Shown here piece by piece: positions 37,073 to 46,170 of a stretch of 64,000 nt of DNA. The position numbers and the translations under genes were made by a program. Source of the DNA: Myxococcales bacterium (GTDB lineage Bacteria; Myxococcota_A; Polyangia; Nannocystales; Nannocystaceae); NCBI GenBank assembly GCA_014240065.1, contig JAAZXR010000017.1, forward strand, positions 1-64,000, given 5' to 3'. The stretch's first letter is position 1. Each line of letters starts with the position of its first letter. Below the pieces are notes generated by a model. It was not told the origin of the DNA, searched no databases, and saw nothing but the letters and a program-made list of their open reading frames with translations.

Positions 37073-39360
37073 CCATCATCAGCGCCCCCGGCAAGGCGTT
37101 CTTGTTCGGAGAGTACGCCGTCTTGGAGGGCCATCGAGGGGTCGTCGCGGCGGTCGATGTGCGGGCGTTCGCGTGGGATGTGGTCGCGCTCAATGACCCA
37201 GGGAGCGGCGAAGAGGATCCGCGCCACGGCTGGCCGGAGTGCGACCCGACCGCGGAGGTGCTGGCCGCGATCAGCGCCGCCAACCAGTGGCTCGCCGAAC
37301 AAGGCGACGCGCCCGTCACGTCACGGCCGGCGCTTGACAGCCGGCGCTTCGCGCCCGGACTCCGCAAACTCGGCTTCGGTTCGAGCGCGGCGGTCACCGT
37401 GGCGACCGTCGCGTGGATGCTCGCCGCTCGCGGATATTCGGCCACCGACGACCTCACGCGCCGGCACGTACACCGCATCGCCCGGGAGGCCCACCGCCGC
37501 GCGCAAGGCGGCGGCAGCGGCGGGGACATCGCCGCATCGACCTTCGGGGGCCTGCTCTCCATCTCAGGCGCCGAGGTCCGCCCCCTCCCCAGCCCACCGT
37601 GGTTGCACATGGCGTTCTTTGACGCGGGCGCCCCCGCCAGCACCCGCTCGCTGCTCTCGGAGGTGCAGCGCGGCGCGGCGGCTCGCCCCGAGGCCTACGC
37701 CGCCGCGATCGAGGCCCTCGGCGCAGCGGCGAATCTCGGGCACCAGGGGCTCAACACGGCCGACGCGACGCGCGGTTTCACGGCGGTCCGCGACGCCTGT
37801 CGAACGCACGGTGACGGGCTCGCTCAGCTTGAGGCGCTCGCGAACCTCGAAATCTGCACGCCCAACATCCGCCGGGTCATGGAGCTCGCGTCCTCTTTGG
37901 GGCTGTGCGCCAAACCAAGCGGCGCAGGCGGCGGCGACATATTGGTGGCCTTCGCGACCAGCCGCGCCGCCCTCGACAAGCTGTCGCGGCGCGTGTGGAG
38001 CGAACTGATGGTCCGCCCGATCAGCGACACCGAGGGGCTCGCTGAGGGCGTCCGCGCAGAGGATAAATCGCCCGTATCCAGCCGCATCTCCGGGCTGTAC
38101 CGCCGACCGGTGCGGTCACGCCAGCGCGCGGTCGCCCGGATGGCGGGGCTCGACGATGAGGCGCTCAGGCCCGAAGCCCACGAGCCCTTCGGCCTCGAGC
38201 AGGCGGAGCATATGATCGAGAACGTGATCGGGCTGATGCCGCTGCCCGTCGGCGTGGCCACCAACTTCACCATCAACGGCAAGGACGTGCTGGTGCCCAT
38301 GTGCGTCGAGGAGGCCTCGGTGGTCGCCGCGGCTTCCAACGCCGCCAAGATGATCCGGGACGGGGGGGGCTTCATCGCGCACTCCGATCCCCCTTGGATG
38401 ATCGCGCAGATCCAGCTGGTGTGCGGCCCGACCGCGACCGCGACGGCCGAGGAGGTGCAGGCGAAGGTCCTCGCTCACGAGGCGGAGCTGCTGAAGATCG
38501 CCGACGAGGCCCACCCGCGGCTCATCGCTCGGGGCGGCGGCGCCCGAGCGCTCCAGGTGCGGGTCCTGGCGTCGGACACCGTGGTGGTTCACCTCCTCGT
38601 CGACTGCCAAGACGCCATGGGGGCCAATTTGATCAACACGGTGGCGGAGGTGGCCGCGGCGCCCCTTGAGGCGCTCACTGGATGGACCCCCTGCCTCCGG
38701 ATCCTGTCCAACCTCAGCGACGCTCGGGCGTCCCACGTCAGCGCCCGAATCCCCCCAAGCGCGCTCGCCTCGAGGGACTGGAGCGGCGAGATCGTGGTGG
38801 ATCGCATCGTGGAAGCGTCGCGATTCGCGGAGCTCGATCCCTACCGGGCCACCACCCACAACAAGGGCATCATGAACGGCGTAGACGCTGTGGTGCTCGC
38901 CACCGGGAATGACTGGCGCGCCATGGAGGCCAGCGCCCACGCCTACGCTGTGCGCGGGGGTCGCTACCGACCCCTCGCGACGTGGACCCGCGACTCGCGC
39001 GGCTGGCTCTCGGGGACGATGAGTCTCCCCACGGCCATCGGCGTCGTCGGCGGCGCCACGCGAAGCCACCCGGCTGCCCGGGCGGCGCTCCAAGTGCTGG
39101 GCACCCCCCACGCGAAGCAGCTCGGGTTGGTGATCGCGTGCGTTGGCTTAGCTAGTAATCTCGCGGCGTTGCGCGCCTTAGCTACCGAAGGGATTCAACG
39201 TGGCCACATGGGGCTGCACGCGCGGTCCATCGCAGCAGCCGCCGGCGCGAGAGGCGACGAGGTCCCACGGCTCGCGCGCAAACTCATCGATTCAGGCGAA
39301 ATCAAGCTTGAGCGCGCCCGCGCTCTGCTCGCGACGATTCGTGCGAGTTTGGCGCCATAG
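37069..39360 (+). CDS. Phosphomevalonate kinase - HMG-CoA reductase fusion protein
   Basis: 763 aa from GTG 37069, one uninterrupted frame. Residues 1-~315 are a GHMP kinase of the phosphomevalonate kinase branch: SAPGKAFLFGEYAVLEG, KLGFGSSAAVTVATV, QGGGSGGDIAASTFGG and KPSGAGGGDILVAF. Residues ~345-763 are class II HMG-CoA reductase: MIENVIGLMPLPVGVATNF (Glu384), VPMCVEEASVVAAASNAAK, DCQDAMGANLIN (Asp516), THNKGIMNGVDAVVLATGND (Lys599) and GHMGLHARSIAAAAGARGDE (His717). All four catalytic residues of the class II reductase are present, so both halves look active. It would make mevalonate from HMG-CoA and later phosphorylate phosphomevalonate, two non-consecutive steps. A short linker (~315-345) is Arg/Ser-rich. 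Confidence 0.93.
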   Translation: MTIISAPGKAFLFGEYAVLEGHRGVVAAVDVRAFAWDVVALNDPGSGEEDPRHGWPECDPTAEVLAAISAANQWLAEQGDAPVTSRPALDSRRFAPGLRKLGFGSSAAVTVATVAWMLAARGYSATDDLTRRHVHRIAREAHRRAQGGGSGGDIAASTFGGLLSISGAEVRPLPSPPWLHMAFFDAGAPASTRSLLSEVQRGAAARPEAYAAAIEALGAAANLGHQGLNTADATRGFTAVRDACRTHGDGLAQLEALANLEICTPNIRRVMELASSLGLCAKPSGAGGGDILVAFATSRAALDKLSRRVWSELMVRPISDTEGLAEGVRAEDKSPVSSRISGLYRRPVRSRQRAVARMAGLDDEALRPEAHEPFGLEQAEHMIENVIGLMPLPVGVATNFTINGKDVLVPMCVEEASVVAAASNAAKMIRDGGGFIAHSDPPWMIAQIQLVCGPTATATAEEVQAKVLAHEAELLKIADEAHPRLIARGGGARALQVRVLASDTVVVHLLVDCQDAMGANLINTVAEVAAAPLEALTGWTPCLRILSNLSDARASHVSARIPPSALASRDWSGEIVVDRIVEASRFAELDPYRATTHNKGIMNGVDAVVLATGNDWRAMEASAHAYAVRGGRYRPLATWTRDSRGWLSGTMSLPTAIGVVGGATRSHPAARAALQVLGTPHAKQLGLVIACVGLASNLAALRALATEGIQRGHMGLHARSIAAAAGARGDEVPRLARKLIDSGEIKLERARALLATIRASLAP

Positions 39361-39391
39361 CATGCTACACACCGAGAGGGTTCTTCCTGCC

Positions 39392-40372
39392 ATGCCAAGC
39401 ACACCGACCGCGACTAGCACCCGCCTCTACGCCGTCCCAGAGCCGACCGTCACCCGTAAGGACGACGCGAAGGCCTTCCCAGATGGCGCTCCTCTTGGCC
39501 CGTGGACCACGGAGACCGCCTATCGTTATTGTGAGCGCATCGCCACCTCTCACTACGAGAACTTCCCGGTGGCATCCCGCTTCGTCCCTAGTCACCTGCG
39601 ACCCCACGTCTGGGCGATCTATGCGTTCGCGCGCACAGCAGATGACTTCGCCGACGAGCCCCGCTTCGAAGGGCGCCGGCGCCCTTCACTCAAGGCGTGG
39701 GAGCGCCTGTTAGAAGACGCCTACCATCAAGAGGCGACGCATCCGGTTTTCATCGCTCTCCGAGACACGGTTCGGCGAAACAATATCCCGATCGCCCCGT
39801 TCTCAGCGCTGTTGAACGCCTTCCAGATCGACCTCACGAAGACGCGCTACGGGTCGTTCAATGAGCTCAAGTCCTACTGCGCCAACTCGGCGAACCCCGT
39901 CGGACAGCTCGTGCTGTACGTCCACGGACACCACGAGCCCGAGCTCCATCGTTTCTCCGACGAGATCTGCAGCGCGCTGCAAATCGCGAACTTCCTCCAA
40001 GATGTGAGCGTGGACATCCCCCGCGGGCGCTGCTACCTGCCCGAAGAGGATCTGCTGCACTTTGGGGTCGAGCACGAAGACCTCATGCGCGGCGACGCGA
40101 CCGAGGCGTTCATCGAGCTGATGCGCTTCTCCGTGGCCCGCACCCGCACCATGTTCCATCGCGGCGAACCCTTGATCCGTCGGGTCTCCCCGGGGCTGTC
40201 CATGGAACTCGACGCCACCTGGCGCGGCGGCATGCGAATTCTCGACCGCATCGAGGCCATGGATTTCAACACCTTGACCGAGCGTCCCGTGCTCGAGCGG
40301 CGCGACTTCGCGGGGATCGCGATGCGCTCGCTCGTCGCGTTCGGCGGTCGGTTTTTACGGGGAGAGGCCTAA
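39392..40372 (+). CDS. hpnC: Squalene synthase HpnC
   Basis: 326 aa from ATG 39392, with a GAGAGGG site 12 nt upstream; ATG 39362 is an alternative. Trans-isoprenyl diphosphate synthase (SQS/PSY) fold: first Asp motif ARTADDFADE, the region FQIDLTKTRYGSFNELKSYC, and second motif ANFLQDVSVDIPRGRCYLP. Its adjacency to hpnD and hpnE identifies the HpnC role. HpnC converts presqualene diphosphate to hydroxysqualene. The N-terminal ~40 residues (Thr/Pro-rich) are an extension beyond the usual start. Confidence 0.92.
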   Translation: MPSTPTATSTRLYAVPEPTVTRKDDAKAFPDGAPLGPWTTETAYRYCERIATSHYENFPVASRFVPSHLRPHVWAIYAFARTADDFADEPRFEGRRRPSLKAWERLLEDAYHQEATHPVFIALRDTVRRNNIPIAPFSALLNAFQIDLTKTRYGSFNELKSYCANSANPVGQLVLYVHGHHEPELHRFSDEICSALQIANFLQDVSVDIPRGRCYLPEEDLLHFGVEHEDLMRGDATEAFIELMRFSVARTRTMFHRGEPLIRRVSPGLSMELDATWRGGMRILDRIEAMDFNTLTERPVLERRDFAGIAMRSLVAFGGRFLRGEA

Positions 40373-40378
40373 CGCGTT

Positions 40379-41287
40379 GTGGGCAGCCTCCGACGATTCT
40401 CGTCCAGAGGCGCCACCTTGTGGAGGCGACTTCGCACCCGCAGCAGCTCGAACTTTCAGTTCGCGTTCATGTTCTTGACCCCGCACCAGCGTCAGGCGCT
40501 CGAGGCGGTCTACTCGTATTGCCGAGCCATCGACGACATCGTCGACGAGCGCGACGCTGGGCCGGCGGGGATCCGAGCGGCGCGTGAACAGCTCAACGAA
40601 TGGCGCGCCAGGATCGAGGGCATCGTCCACGGGGAGGGTCGCGAGGCTCTCGGCGCACCGCTGGTAGGGCGCCTCGCCGACGCGATCCACCGCTACCAGC
40701 TCCGCGAGGCCCCCCTGCTCGAGATCATCGAGGGCTGCGAGATGGATCTAGAGCGATCGACCTACAGCACCCCTGAGGAGCTTGAGCGCTACTGCTACCG
40801 CGTAGCCTCTTGCGTCGGGCTTTTGTGCATCCCCATCTTCGGTGAAGACGGTCCAGAGGCTCGCGCGTACGCACAACACCTCGGACTCGCGCTCCAGTAC
40901 ACCAATATCCTGCGCGACGTCGGCGAGGACGCCCAGCGCGGCCGGGTCTACCTCCCCGCGACGATTCTGGCTCAACACGGATTAACCGCCGGCGAGATCT
41001 TCGGTGGCAAGTATGACGCTCGCTTCATCGGCGCGGCCGCTCAATTCGCCGCCCTCGCCGAGCGCGAATATCGCCTGGCTTGGGATCAGCTGCGGCTCGT
41101 GAAGGCCCCCCTCAAGCTCGTCCCCGCGGAGGTGATGGGCCGCACGTACTACGAGATCCTGCGTGAAATCCGACGCTTCAATTTCGACGTATTCTTGCGT
41201 CGGGCGTCACTTCGCCGCCGGGTCAAGCTCCGCGTCGCCGCCGTGACCATCGCTCGAAACGCGGTCCAGCAGAGCAACCTGCAATAG
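40379..41287 (+). CDS. hpnD: Presqualene diphosphate synthase HpnD
   Basis: 302 aa from GTG 40379, 6 bp after hpnC. SQS/PSY fold: SYCRAIDDIVDE (first DxxxD), EGCEMDLERSTYSTPEELERYCYRVASCVG and NILRDVGEDAQRGRVYLP (second DxxxD). It condenses two farnesyl diphosphates to presqualene diphosphate. Compared with hpnC, the two Asp motifs are closer to textbook. Paralogous to hpnC, consistent with the three-gene bacterial squalene route. Confidence 0.93.
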   Translation: MGSLRRFSSRGATLWRRLRTRSSSNFQFAFMFLTPHQRQALEAVYSYCRAIDDIVDERDAGPAGIRAAREQLNEWRARIEGIVHGEGREALGAPLVGRLADAIHRYQLREAPLLEIIEGCEMDLERSTYSTPEELERYCYRVASCVGLLCIPIFGEDGPEARAYAQHLGLALQYTNILRDVGEDAQRGRVYLPATILAQHGLTAGEIFGGKYDARFIGAAAQFAALAEREYRLAWDQLRLVKAPLKLVPAEVMGRTYYEILREIRRFNFDVFLRRASLRRRVKLRVAAVTIARNAVQQSNLQ

Positions 41288-41294
41288 AGGATCT

Positions 41295-42647
41295 GTGGGA
41301 AGCGCTCGCACCATTGTCATCGGCGGAGGGCTCGCCGGACTCGCCGCCGCGACTCGACTCGTCGAGGCCGGACACGAGGTCACCGTCCTCGAGGCGGCGA
41401 AGTATGGTGGTGGGCGCTCCCGCTCGTTTCACGATCCAGTCCTCGACCGCGAAATCGACAATGGACAGCACCTGATGATGGGCTGCTATCACGAGACTCA
41501 GGCGTTCTTGCGGACGATCGGCTCGGAAGACGACGCGGTCTACTACCAGCGGAATCTCGCGGTCAAGATGGTCAAACCCGGCGGGGTGTTGGTGGAGTTC
41601 TCTTGCCCCGCGTTGCCCGCCCCCTTCCACCTGGCCGCGGGATTACTCGGGATGCGCGGGGTGGGCATCTGGGCGAAGGCCGCCGCGCTGCGGGCCGGGC
41701 TCATGCTTCGCAACGAGGTGGTGCGCCCCGACGACAATGAGACCTGCGACGCGTGGCTGCAACGGATGGGCCAGACCCTCGAGCTCCGCGGCGCCTTCTG
41801 GGAGCCGCTGATCTGGGCGGTGTTGAACGAAGACCCCTTGGTCGCGTCCGCGGCGATGTTGGTGGCGGTCCTCGACCGAGCGTTCATGAGCACCCGGGAC
41901 GCCTCCCGACTCGGGGTCCCGAAACGCCCCCTGAGTCGGCTCTACGTCGACCACGCCTGCGACTATCTCACCGCGGGCGGGGCCGCGCTGCGCTTCGGCG
42001 CCGCGGTCCGCGAGATTCGGGTGGAGGGGGGTCGCGCGGTGGGTGTGCGGCTCAAGGACGGCAGCACGCTCGACGCCGCGAATCTGATCTCGGCGGTCCC
42101 CCCGCACGCGCTGCTGTCCATGTTGCCGGCCCAAGCGACGCAGCACTGGGCCTTCGTCGACGTCCAACGCCTCGACACCTCTCCGATCATCAACCTCTGG
42201 GCGCTCGTTGATCGTCCGTTGTTTGAAGGGCCCTTCGTCGGCCTCGTCGGCTCCCCGCTCCACTGGGTGTTCGACCGCGACCAAATCGACCCTCTCCCGG
42301 GCAGCGAGGGGAACCTCTTGTCGGTCACAATTTCGGGCGCCCGGAGCTACATCGACGACGACCCCGCGTCGCTGGAGGGCCTATTCGAATCGGAGCTTCG
42401 CAAGTACTTTCCACGCAGACCGTTCGAGCTGCGCAAGTTTCGCGTCGTCAAAGAGCGGCGGGCAACGATCAGCCACGCCGCTGGGACCTACCACCGGCGA
42501 CCGGAGACGAAGAGCCCGGTGCCGGGGTTGCTGCTCGCTGGCGATTGGACGCGGACCGGCCTGCCTGCGACCATCGAATCGGCGGTCAAGAGCGGTCACG
42601 ACGCGGCCGCGGTCGTGTTGGACCATCAGCCTCCGCGGCGCCCTTGA
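41295..42647 (+). CDS. hpnE: Hydroxysqualene dehydroxylase HpnE
   Basis: 450 aa from GTG 41295, 7 bp after hpnD. Rossmann FAD motif TIVIGGGLAGLAAATRLVEAG, followed by VLEAAKYGGGRSRSF and DNGQHLMMGCY. The C-terminal FAD segment is GLLLAGDWTRTGLPATIESAVKSG. Amine-oxidase/phytoene-desaturase superfamily; HpnE reduces hydroxysqualene to squalene. Last gene of the biosynthetic run; its end overlaps the opposing ygfZ gene by 22 bp, so transcription from the operon may read antisense into ygfZ. Confidence 0.94.
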   Translation: MGSARTIVIGGGLAGLAAATRLVEAGHEVTVLEAAKYGGGRSRSFHDPVLDREIDNGQHLMMGCYHETQAFLRTIGSEDDAVYYQRNLAVKMVKPGGVLVEFSCPALPAPFHLAAGLLGMRGVGIWAKAAALRAGLMLRNEVVRPDDNETCDAWLQRMGQTLELRGAFWEPLIWAVLNEDPLVASAAMLVAVLDRAFMSTRDASRLGVPKRPLSRLYVDHACDYLTAGGAALRFGAAVREIRVEGGRAVGVRLKDGSTLDAANLISAVPPHALLSMLPAQATQHWAFVDVQRLDTSPIINLWALVDRPLFEGPFVGLVGSPLHWVFDRDQIDPLPGSEGNLLSVTISGARSYIDDDPASLEGLFESELRKYFPRRPFELRKFRVVKERRATISHAAGTYHRRPETKSPVPGLLLAGDWTRTGLPATIESAVKSGHDAAAVVLDHQPPRRP

Positions 42648-43543
42648 ACCCCGTCGTCGTCGCCCAGAGGCCCGCTCCGGACGGTGGCCGAGCCGCCCCC
42701 CTCCATCACCAGCGGCACCCCGTCACAGGCGAACGCGCGCCGCACGATCGCGAGCCCGGGGCGCGTCGTCTCCCCAGGCCCCGCCGCCCCGAGCGTTGTC
42801 AGCCGGCCGGCGTCCGCGCGGCTCTCGTGTCGCAGCGCGGTCGGGGGCGGGGACTCGGGGGCGTCGTCGACTGGCACCTCTACGCGGACCATCACCCGGT
42901 TCACTTGGCCGCGCGCGTGGATTCGTGCGAGCGGCTCTTGCCCCATAAAACAGCCCTTGTCATAGGACACCGCGCCGACGAACCCGGCCTCGGGTGGAAA
43001 GACCCCCGCGACGATCTCTCGCGACCACGCGGGGCAGCCGGTCGCCACGCGATGTCGCGTCCAAGCCTCGTAGGACATCTCTTGGAGGCCCGCGAGCGCC
43101 GCCGAGACGGCGCTGGCTTCGCCTTGGATCCAGGCGCCCGCGGCAGGGTATTCGCAGGGGCGCACGACCACCTGGGCCGCCTCGTCGGTCGCGGGGGGCG
43201 TCCACGCCGGGTCGAGTACGAGCGCGGCCTCGATGTCGTCGCGGCGTTCGAACGAGACGTCGTCCATGATCACGTGACGATCGAGTCGAGCGTGGGCTTG
43301 GTCGAACTCCAGCGCGGGGATCCAGAGCCAGAGGTCGCCGGCTTCCCCCACCACGACGAGGTCATTGACCACCTTGCCTTTGACCGTCAGCATCGCCGCG
43401 GCGACGGCCCGCCGCGCCGCGTGCGTGACGTCGCCCGAGATCGTCCCTTGGATGAAACGCTCCACGTCGGGGCCAAAGGCCCGCAAGCCCCGCCGAGATT
43501 CCCCCGCGAGTCGACACATAGGGACGAAATAACCGCCGCGCAT
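42626..43543 (-). CDS. ygfZ: YgfZ/GcvT-like folate-dependent Fe-S assembly protein
   Basis: 305 aa from ATG 43543 (MRGGYFVPMCRLAGES); the frame upstream to 43624 is probably non-coding. The family box KGCFMGQEPLARIHARGQVNR is clear (K-G-C-[FY]-x-G-Q-E with the conserved Cys). The N-terminal DVTHAARRAVAAAMLTVKGKV region matches the GcvT-like fold. YgfZ helps assemble or repair certain Fe-S clusters using tetrahydrofolate. Convergent with hpnE and divergent from the TolC-like gene. Confidence 0.9.
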   Translation of the reverse strand: MRGGYFVPMCRLAGESRRGLRAFGPDVERFIQGTISGDVTHAARRAVAAAMLTVKGKVVNDLVVVGEAGDLWLWIPALEFDQAHARLDRHVIMDDVSFERRDDIEAALVLDPAWTPPATDEAAQVVVRPCEYPAAGAWIQGEASAVSAALAGLQEMSYEAWTRHRVATGCPAWSREIVAGVFPPEAGFVGAVSYDKGCFMGQEPLARIHARGQVNRVMVRVEVPVDDAPESPPPTALRHESRADAGRLTTLGAAGPGETTRPGLAIVRRAFACDGVPLVMEGGGSATVRSGPLGDDDGVQGRRGG

Positions 43544-43633
43544 GCACCAACGATGCGGTTTTCGACGCGCGGACGCAACTCCCTGCTCACGAACTTGCAG
43601 CGCAGGCGATCCGAGGGTACCCATACGATTCCC

Positions 43634-45421
43634 GTGGTCGCATGGTCCCTACCCTCGCTGCGCTCCGCCGCGCGCCCCCTCGGCCGCGGGATCGCCTGCG
43701 TCGTCCTCGCGGCGTTCATGGCGCCCTCCATCGCGTCCGCGGGGCCTCCCGAGGAGGCCCGCCGCAGCTTCGAGCTCCCCGACGCGGCCCGCGCGGACCC
43801 CTACGGCCCGCGGCCCGCCGACGCGCCGCGGCTGACCTTGGAACAAATCCTCACGTTTAGCCTGCAAAACCCCCTCATCGAAGCGGCGCAGGCGAAGGTC
43901 GAGGCACAAAAGGCGGTGGTGGATCGCACGCGCTTCGCTTGGGTCCCGACCATCAAAACTAATTTTTGGTTGTCACCGGGGGTCAATATTCGCTGTGATG
44001 ACGTCAGCCTCGCGCAGCTTGGTGACGACGGGGCGCCGCTCGTCGACCCGTCCACCGGCAACCCGCAGGCGTTCGACTTCCAGTATTGTCGTCCAGGATC
44101 CAGCGACGACCTCGACGTACAGACCATCAAGGGGTACCTGTCCCAGCTCTCGGAGGCCGGTGTGTTCATCCGGCTGCAGGCGGAGTTTTTTATCCCGGTG
44201 TACACCTTCGGTCGCTTGCTCGGCGCGAAGCGACTCGCCAAGCTCAGCGTGGTGGTCGCGGAGCTCGAGCGCGAACAGCGACGCATCGACACCGTCCGCC
44301 GGGTCCATCAAGCGCACGCGTCCTTGTTGCTCGCCCGCGAGACCCTCCGAATTCTGGAGGAGGCGTGGCGATTTTTGCAACGCGAGCGCGACGGGCTCGA
44401 GGCCGATCTCGCGCCCGAGTTTGACGCCGACCCGAACGACGTCGACGACTCGCGAGACCCGGCGGATCAGTTTGAGCTCGAGCTCGGAGAACTCGAACTC
44501 GCGTCGCGGGTTCGCGATGTGCGGGCCCTCGAAGCCAACGCGCTCGCCGCATTGTGGGCCCTCGCCGGAGACGCGGCGCCCTTCGGCTTCGACATTGAGG
44601 CCGATCGGCTCGAGGTGGTCGACCTCGAAGGGGGACTCAAGGAGCTCTCCGAGTATCAGCGCATGGCCGCGGTCCACCGCCCCGAGGCGCGGCTTGCGGA
44701 GGCGGGCGTGGAGGCGCTTCGCCAACGTGAGAAGCTCGCGCGCAGCGCCTTCCTTCCTTCGCTTGGTGTGTCGGTACGAGCCACCTACGGCTTCGGCAAC
44801 CGCTCCGAGCAGGTGCCCGCCCTCTACTATTCGAAACGACTAAACTACGGATCGATCAACTTCGGTCTGGTGATGAACTGGGATCTCGACTTCCACACTT
44901 CGACGTTCGGGTTGCGCAAAGCGCGGGCGCTGCGGCGGAGCGCCCAGCTCCAGCAGGAGGCCGCGGGCCAGCTCATGGCGGCCGAGATCGACCGAGCACG
45001 CCGCGCGGTCGAGTCGGCGCTGCAGCAGCAGGCGCTCATCGCGGGGGCGCGTGACAGGTCGTGGTCGCTGGTCCTTGATCAGCGGGCGAAGCAGAGCATC
45101 GGTTCCGGTGACTTCACCAAGCTGCGCTCCTCGTTGCGGCAGTGGGCTGAGTACGAGTTCAAGCGGCTCGAGACCATCGCGAACCACAACATCGCGGTGG
45201 CCCGGCTGTCGCGCGCCGTGGGCGTCTCGTTGCAGCGCGCTGCGACCCCAGCGCAGAGCGAGGATCGCGCGCGGTCGTCCGAGGTTCCGGGCCCCGGCTC
45301 GTCCGGGGCGAGCGCCCCGCGGCCCGCGCGCCTACCTGGGGCGCCGCCGTCCGCGGATCCAGAGGGCGTCGATGGCGACGAAAGAGCGACCCCACCGCCG
45401 CCACAAATCGGCGCTGAATAG
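43634..45421 (+). CDS. TolC-family outer-membrane efflux protein
   Basis: About 595 aa if started at GTG 43634, which leaves a normal signal peptide (RPLGRGIACVVLAAFMAPSIASAG). ATG 43553 is in frame but sits 9 bp from the divergent ygfZ start. TolC repeats: LTLEQILTFSLQNPLIEAAQAKVEAQKAVVD, a Cys-bearing beta region (~140-190), a long coiled coil (RLAKLSVVVAELEREQRRID...), and a second half with the same strand-helix order ending in SRAVGVSL. An acidic insert (DADPNDVDDSRDPAD) and a Pro-rich tail follow. Forms a trimeric channel through the outer membrane. Downstream of hpnCDE and directly upstream of an MlaC-like gene. Confidence 0.85.
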   Translation: MVAWSLPSLRSAARPLGRGIACVVLAAFMAPSIASAGPPEEARRSFELPDAARADPYGPRPADAPRLTLEQILTFSLQNPLIEAAQAKVEAQKAVVDRTRFAWVPTIKTNFWLSPGVNIRCDDVSLAQLGDDGAPLVDPSTGNPQAFDFQYCRPGSSDDLDVQTIKGYLSQLSEAGVFIRLQAEFFIPVYTFGRLLGAKRLAKLSVVVAELEREQRRIDTVRRVHQAHASLLLARETLRILEEAWRFLQRERDGLEADLAPEFDADPNDVDDSRDPADQFELELGELELASRVRDVRALEANALAALWALAGDAAPFGFDIEADRLEVVDLEGGLKELSEYQRMAAVHRPEARLAEAGVEALRQREKLARSAFLPSLGVSVRATYGFGNRSEQVPALYYSKRLNYGSINFGLVMNWDLDFHTSTFGLRKARALRRSAQLQQEAAGQLMAAEIDRARRAVESALQQQALIAGARDRSWSLVLDQRAKQSIGSGDFTKLRSSLRQWAEYEFKRLETIANHNIAVARLSRAVGVSLQRAATPAQSEDRARSSEVPGPGSSGASAPRPARLPGAPPSADPEGVDGDERATPPPPQIGAE

Positions 45422-45472
45422 CGCGTGTGCGGCTCGCGTCTGGTGGACGTACACTGCCCGCGAGCAGCGAAT

Positions 45473-46111
45473 ATGCCTCAGCCTCTCAAGATCGCCCTCC
45501 TCGCCCGTGCGTCCATTCTCGGGTTCACGCTCCTCGCTCCAGGCGCCGCCGATGCGGCCGCGCCCGCGAGTCATGCGGCGTCCGCGTCGAAGTCACCGTC
45601 CGCGTTAGCGGAGCTCGAGCGTCACCACAAGGCGTTGTCCAAAATGCTCAAGGCGGGCGTGAAGCGCTCGGCCCTCCAAGCCACGGTGGATCCCATGCTC
45701 GACTATCACTGGCTCGCCGAGGCCACCTTGGGCGGGAGCGCCCGCGCGCCCGCCGTCTGCGCGACACGGTGTGCAGAATTCGAGGCCTTGCTGACGCGGC
45801 TCGTCCGCCGCAACTATCTGCGACTCATCGAGGACGCGGGTGATCGACCGGTGGTTTTTGAAGGCCAAGTCGCGGGGCGCAATCAGGTCTTCAAGGTCAC
45901 CACCAAGGTGTCGACACGCAAAAATGGCCGGGTTCAAACCATGACGATCGCCTATGTGATGCACGCCTCCGGCGACGCCTTCACGGTGCGTGACATCATC
46001 ACGGACGGCGTCTCCCTCGTTCGAACGTACCGCTACGAGTTTCGGACCATGGTCGACGAGGGGGGGATCGCCCTGGTGATCCGCAACCTCGAATCCAAAC
46101 TCAAGCAATAG
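45473..46111 (+). CDS. MlaC/HpnM-type periplasmic lipid carrier
   Basis: 212 aa from ATG 45473. Signal peptide with cleavage near ADA-AAP. The mature part has the MlaC (Ttg2D/tolT) fold: MLDYHWLAEATLG, FEALLTRLVRRNYLRLIED, KVTTKVSTRKNGRVQTMTIAYVMHA, FTVRDIITDGVSLVRTYRYEFRTMVDEGG and a C-terminal helix. MlaC moves phospholipids between membranes; the hopanoid-cluster homolog HpnM is the likelier reading beside hpnCDE. A Cys pair (VCATRCAEF) is unusual. Starts 51 bp after the TolC-like gene on the same strand. Confidence 0.82.
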   Translation: MPQPLKIALLARASILGFTLLAPGAADAAAPASHAASASKSPSALAELERHHKALSKMLKAGVKRSALQATVDPMLDYHWLAEATLGGSARAPAVCATRCAEFEALLTRLVRRNYLRLIEDAGDRPVVFEGQVAGRNQVFKVTTKVSTRKNGRVQTMTIAYVMHASGDAFTVRDIITDGVSLVRTYRYEFRTMVDEGGIALVIRNLESKLKQ

Positions 46112-46170
46112 CGGGGCTCTCGCACGTTTCTGCGTTCACTGGATGCGCCGAGGCTGGTACGCTCTGGTCT

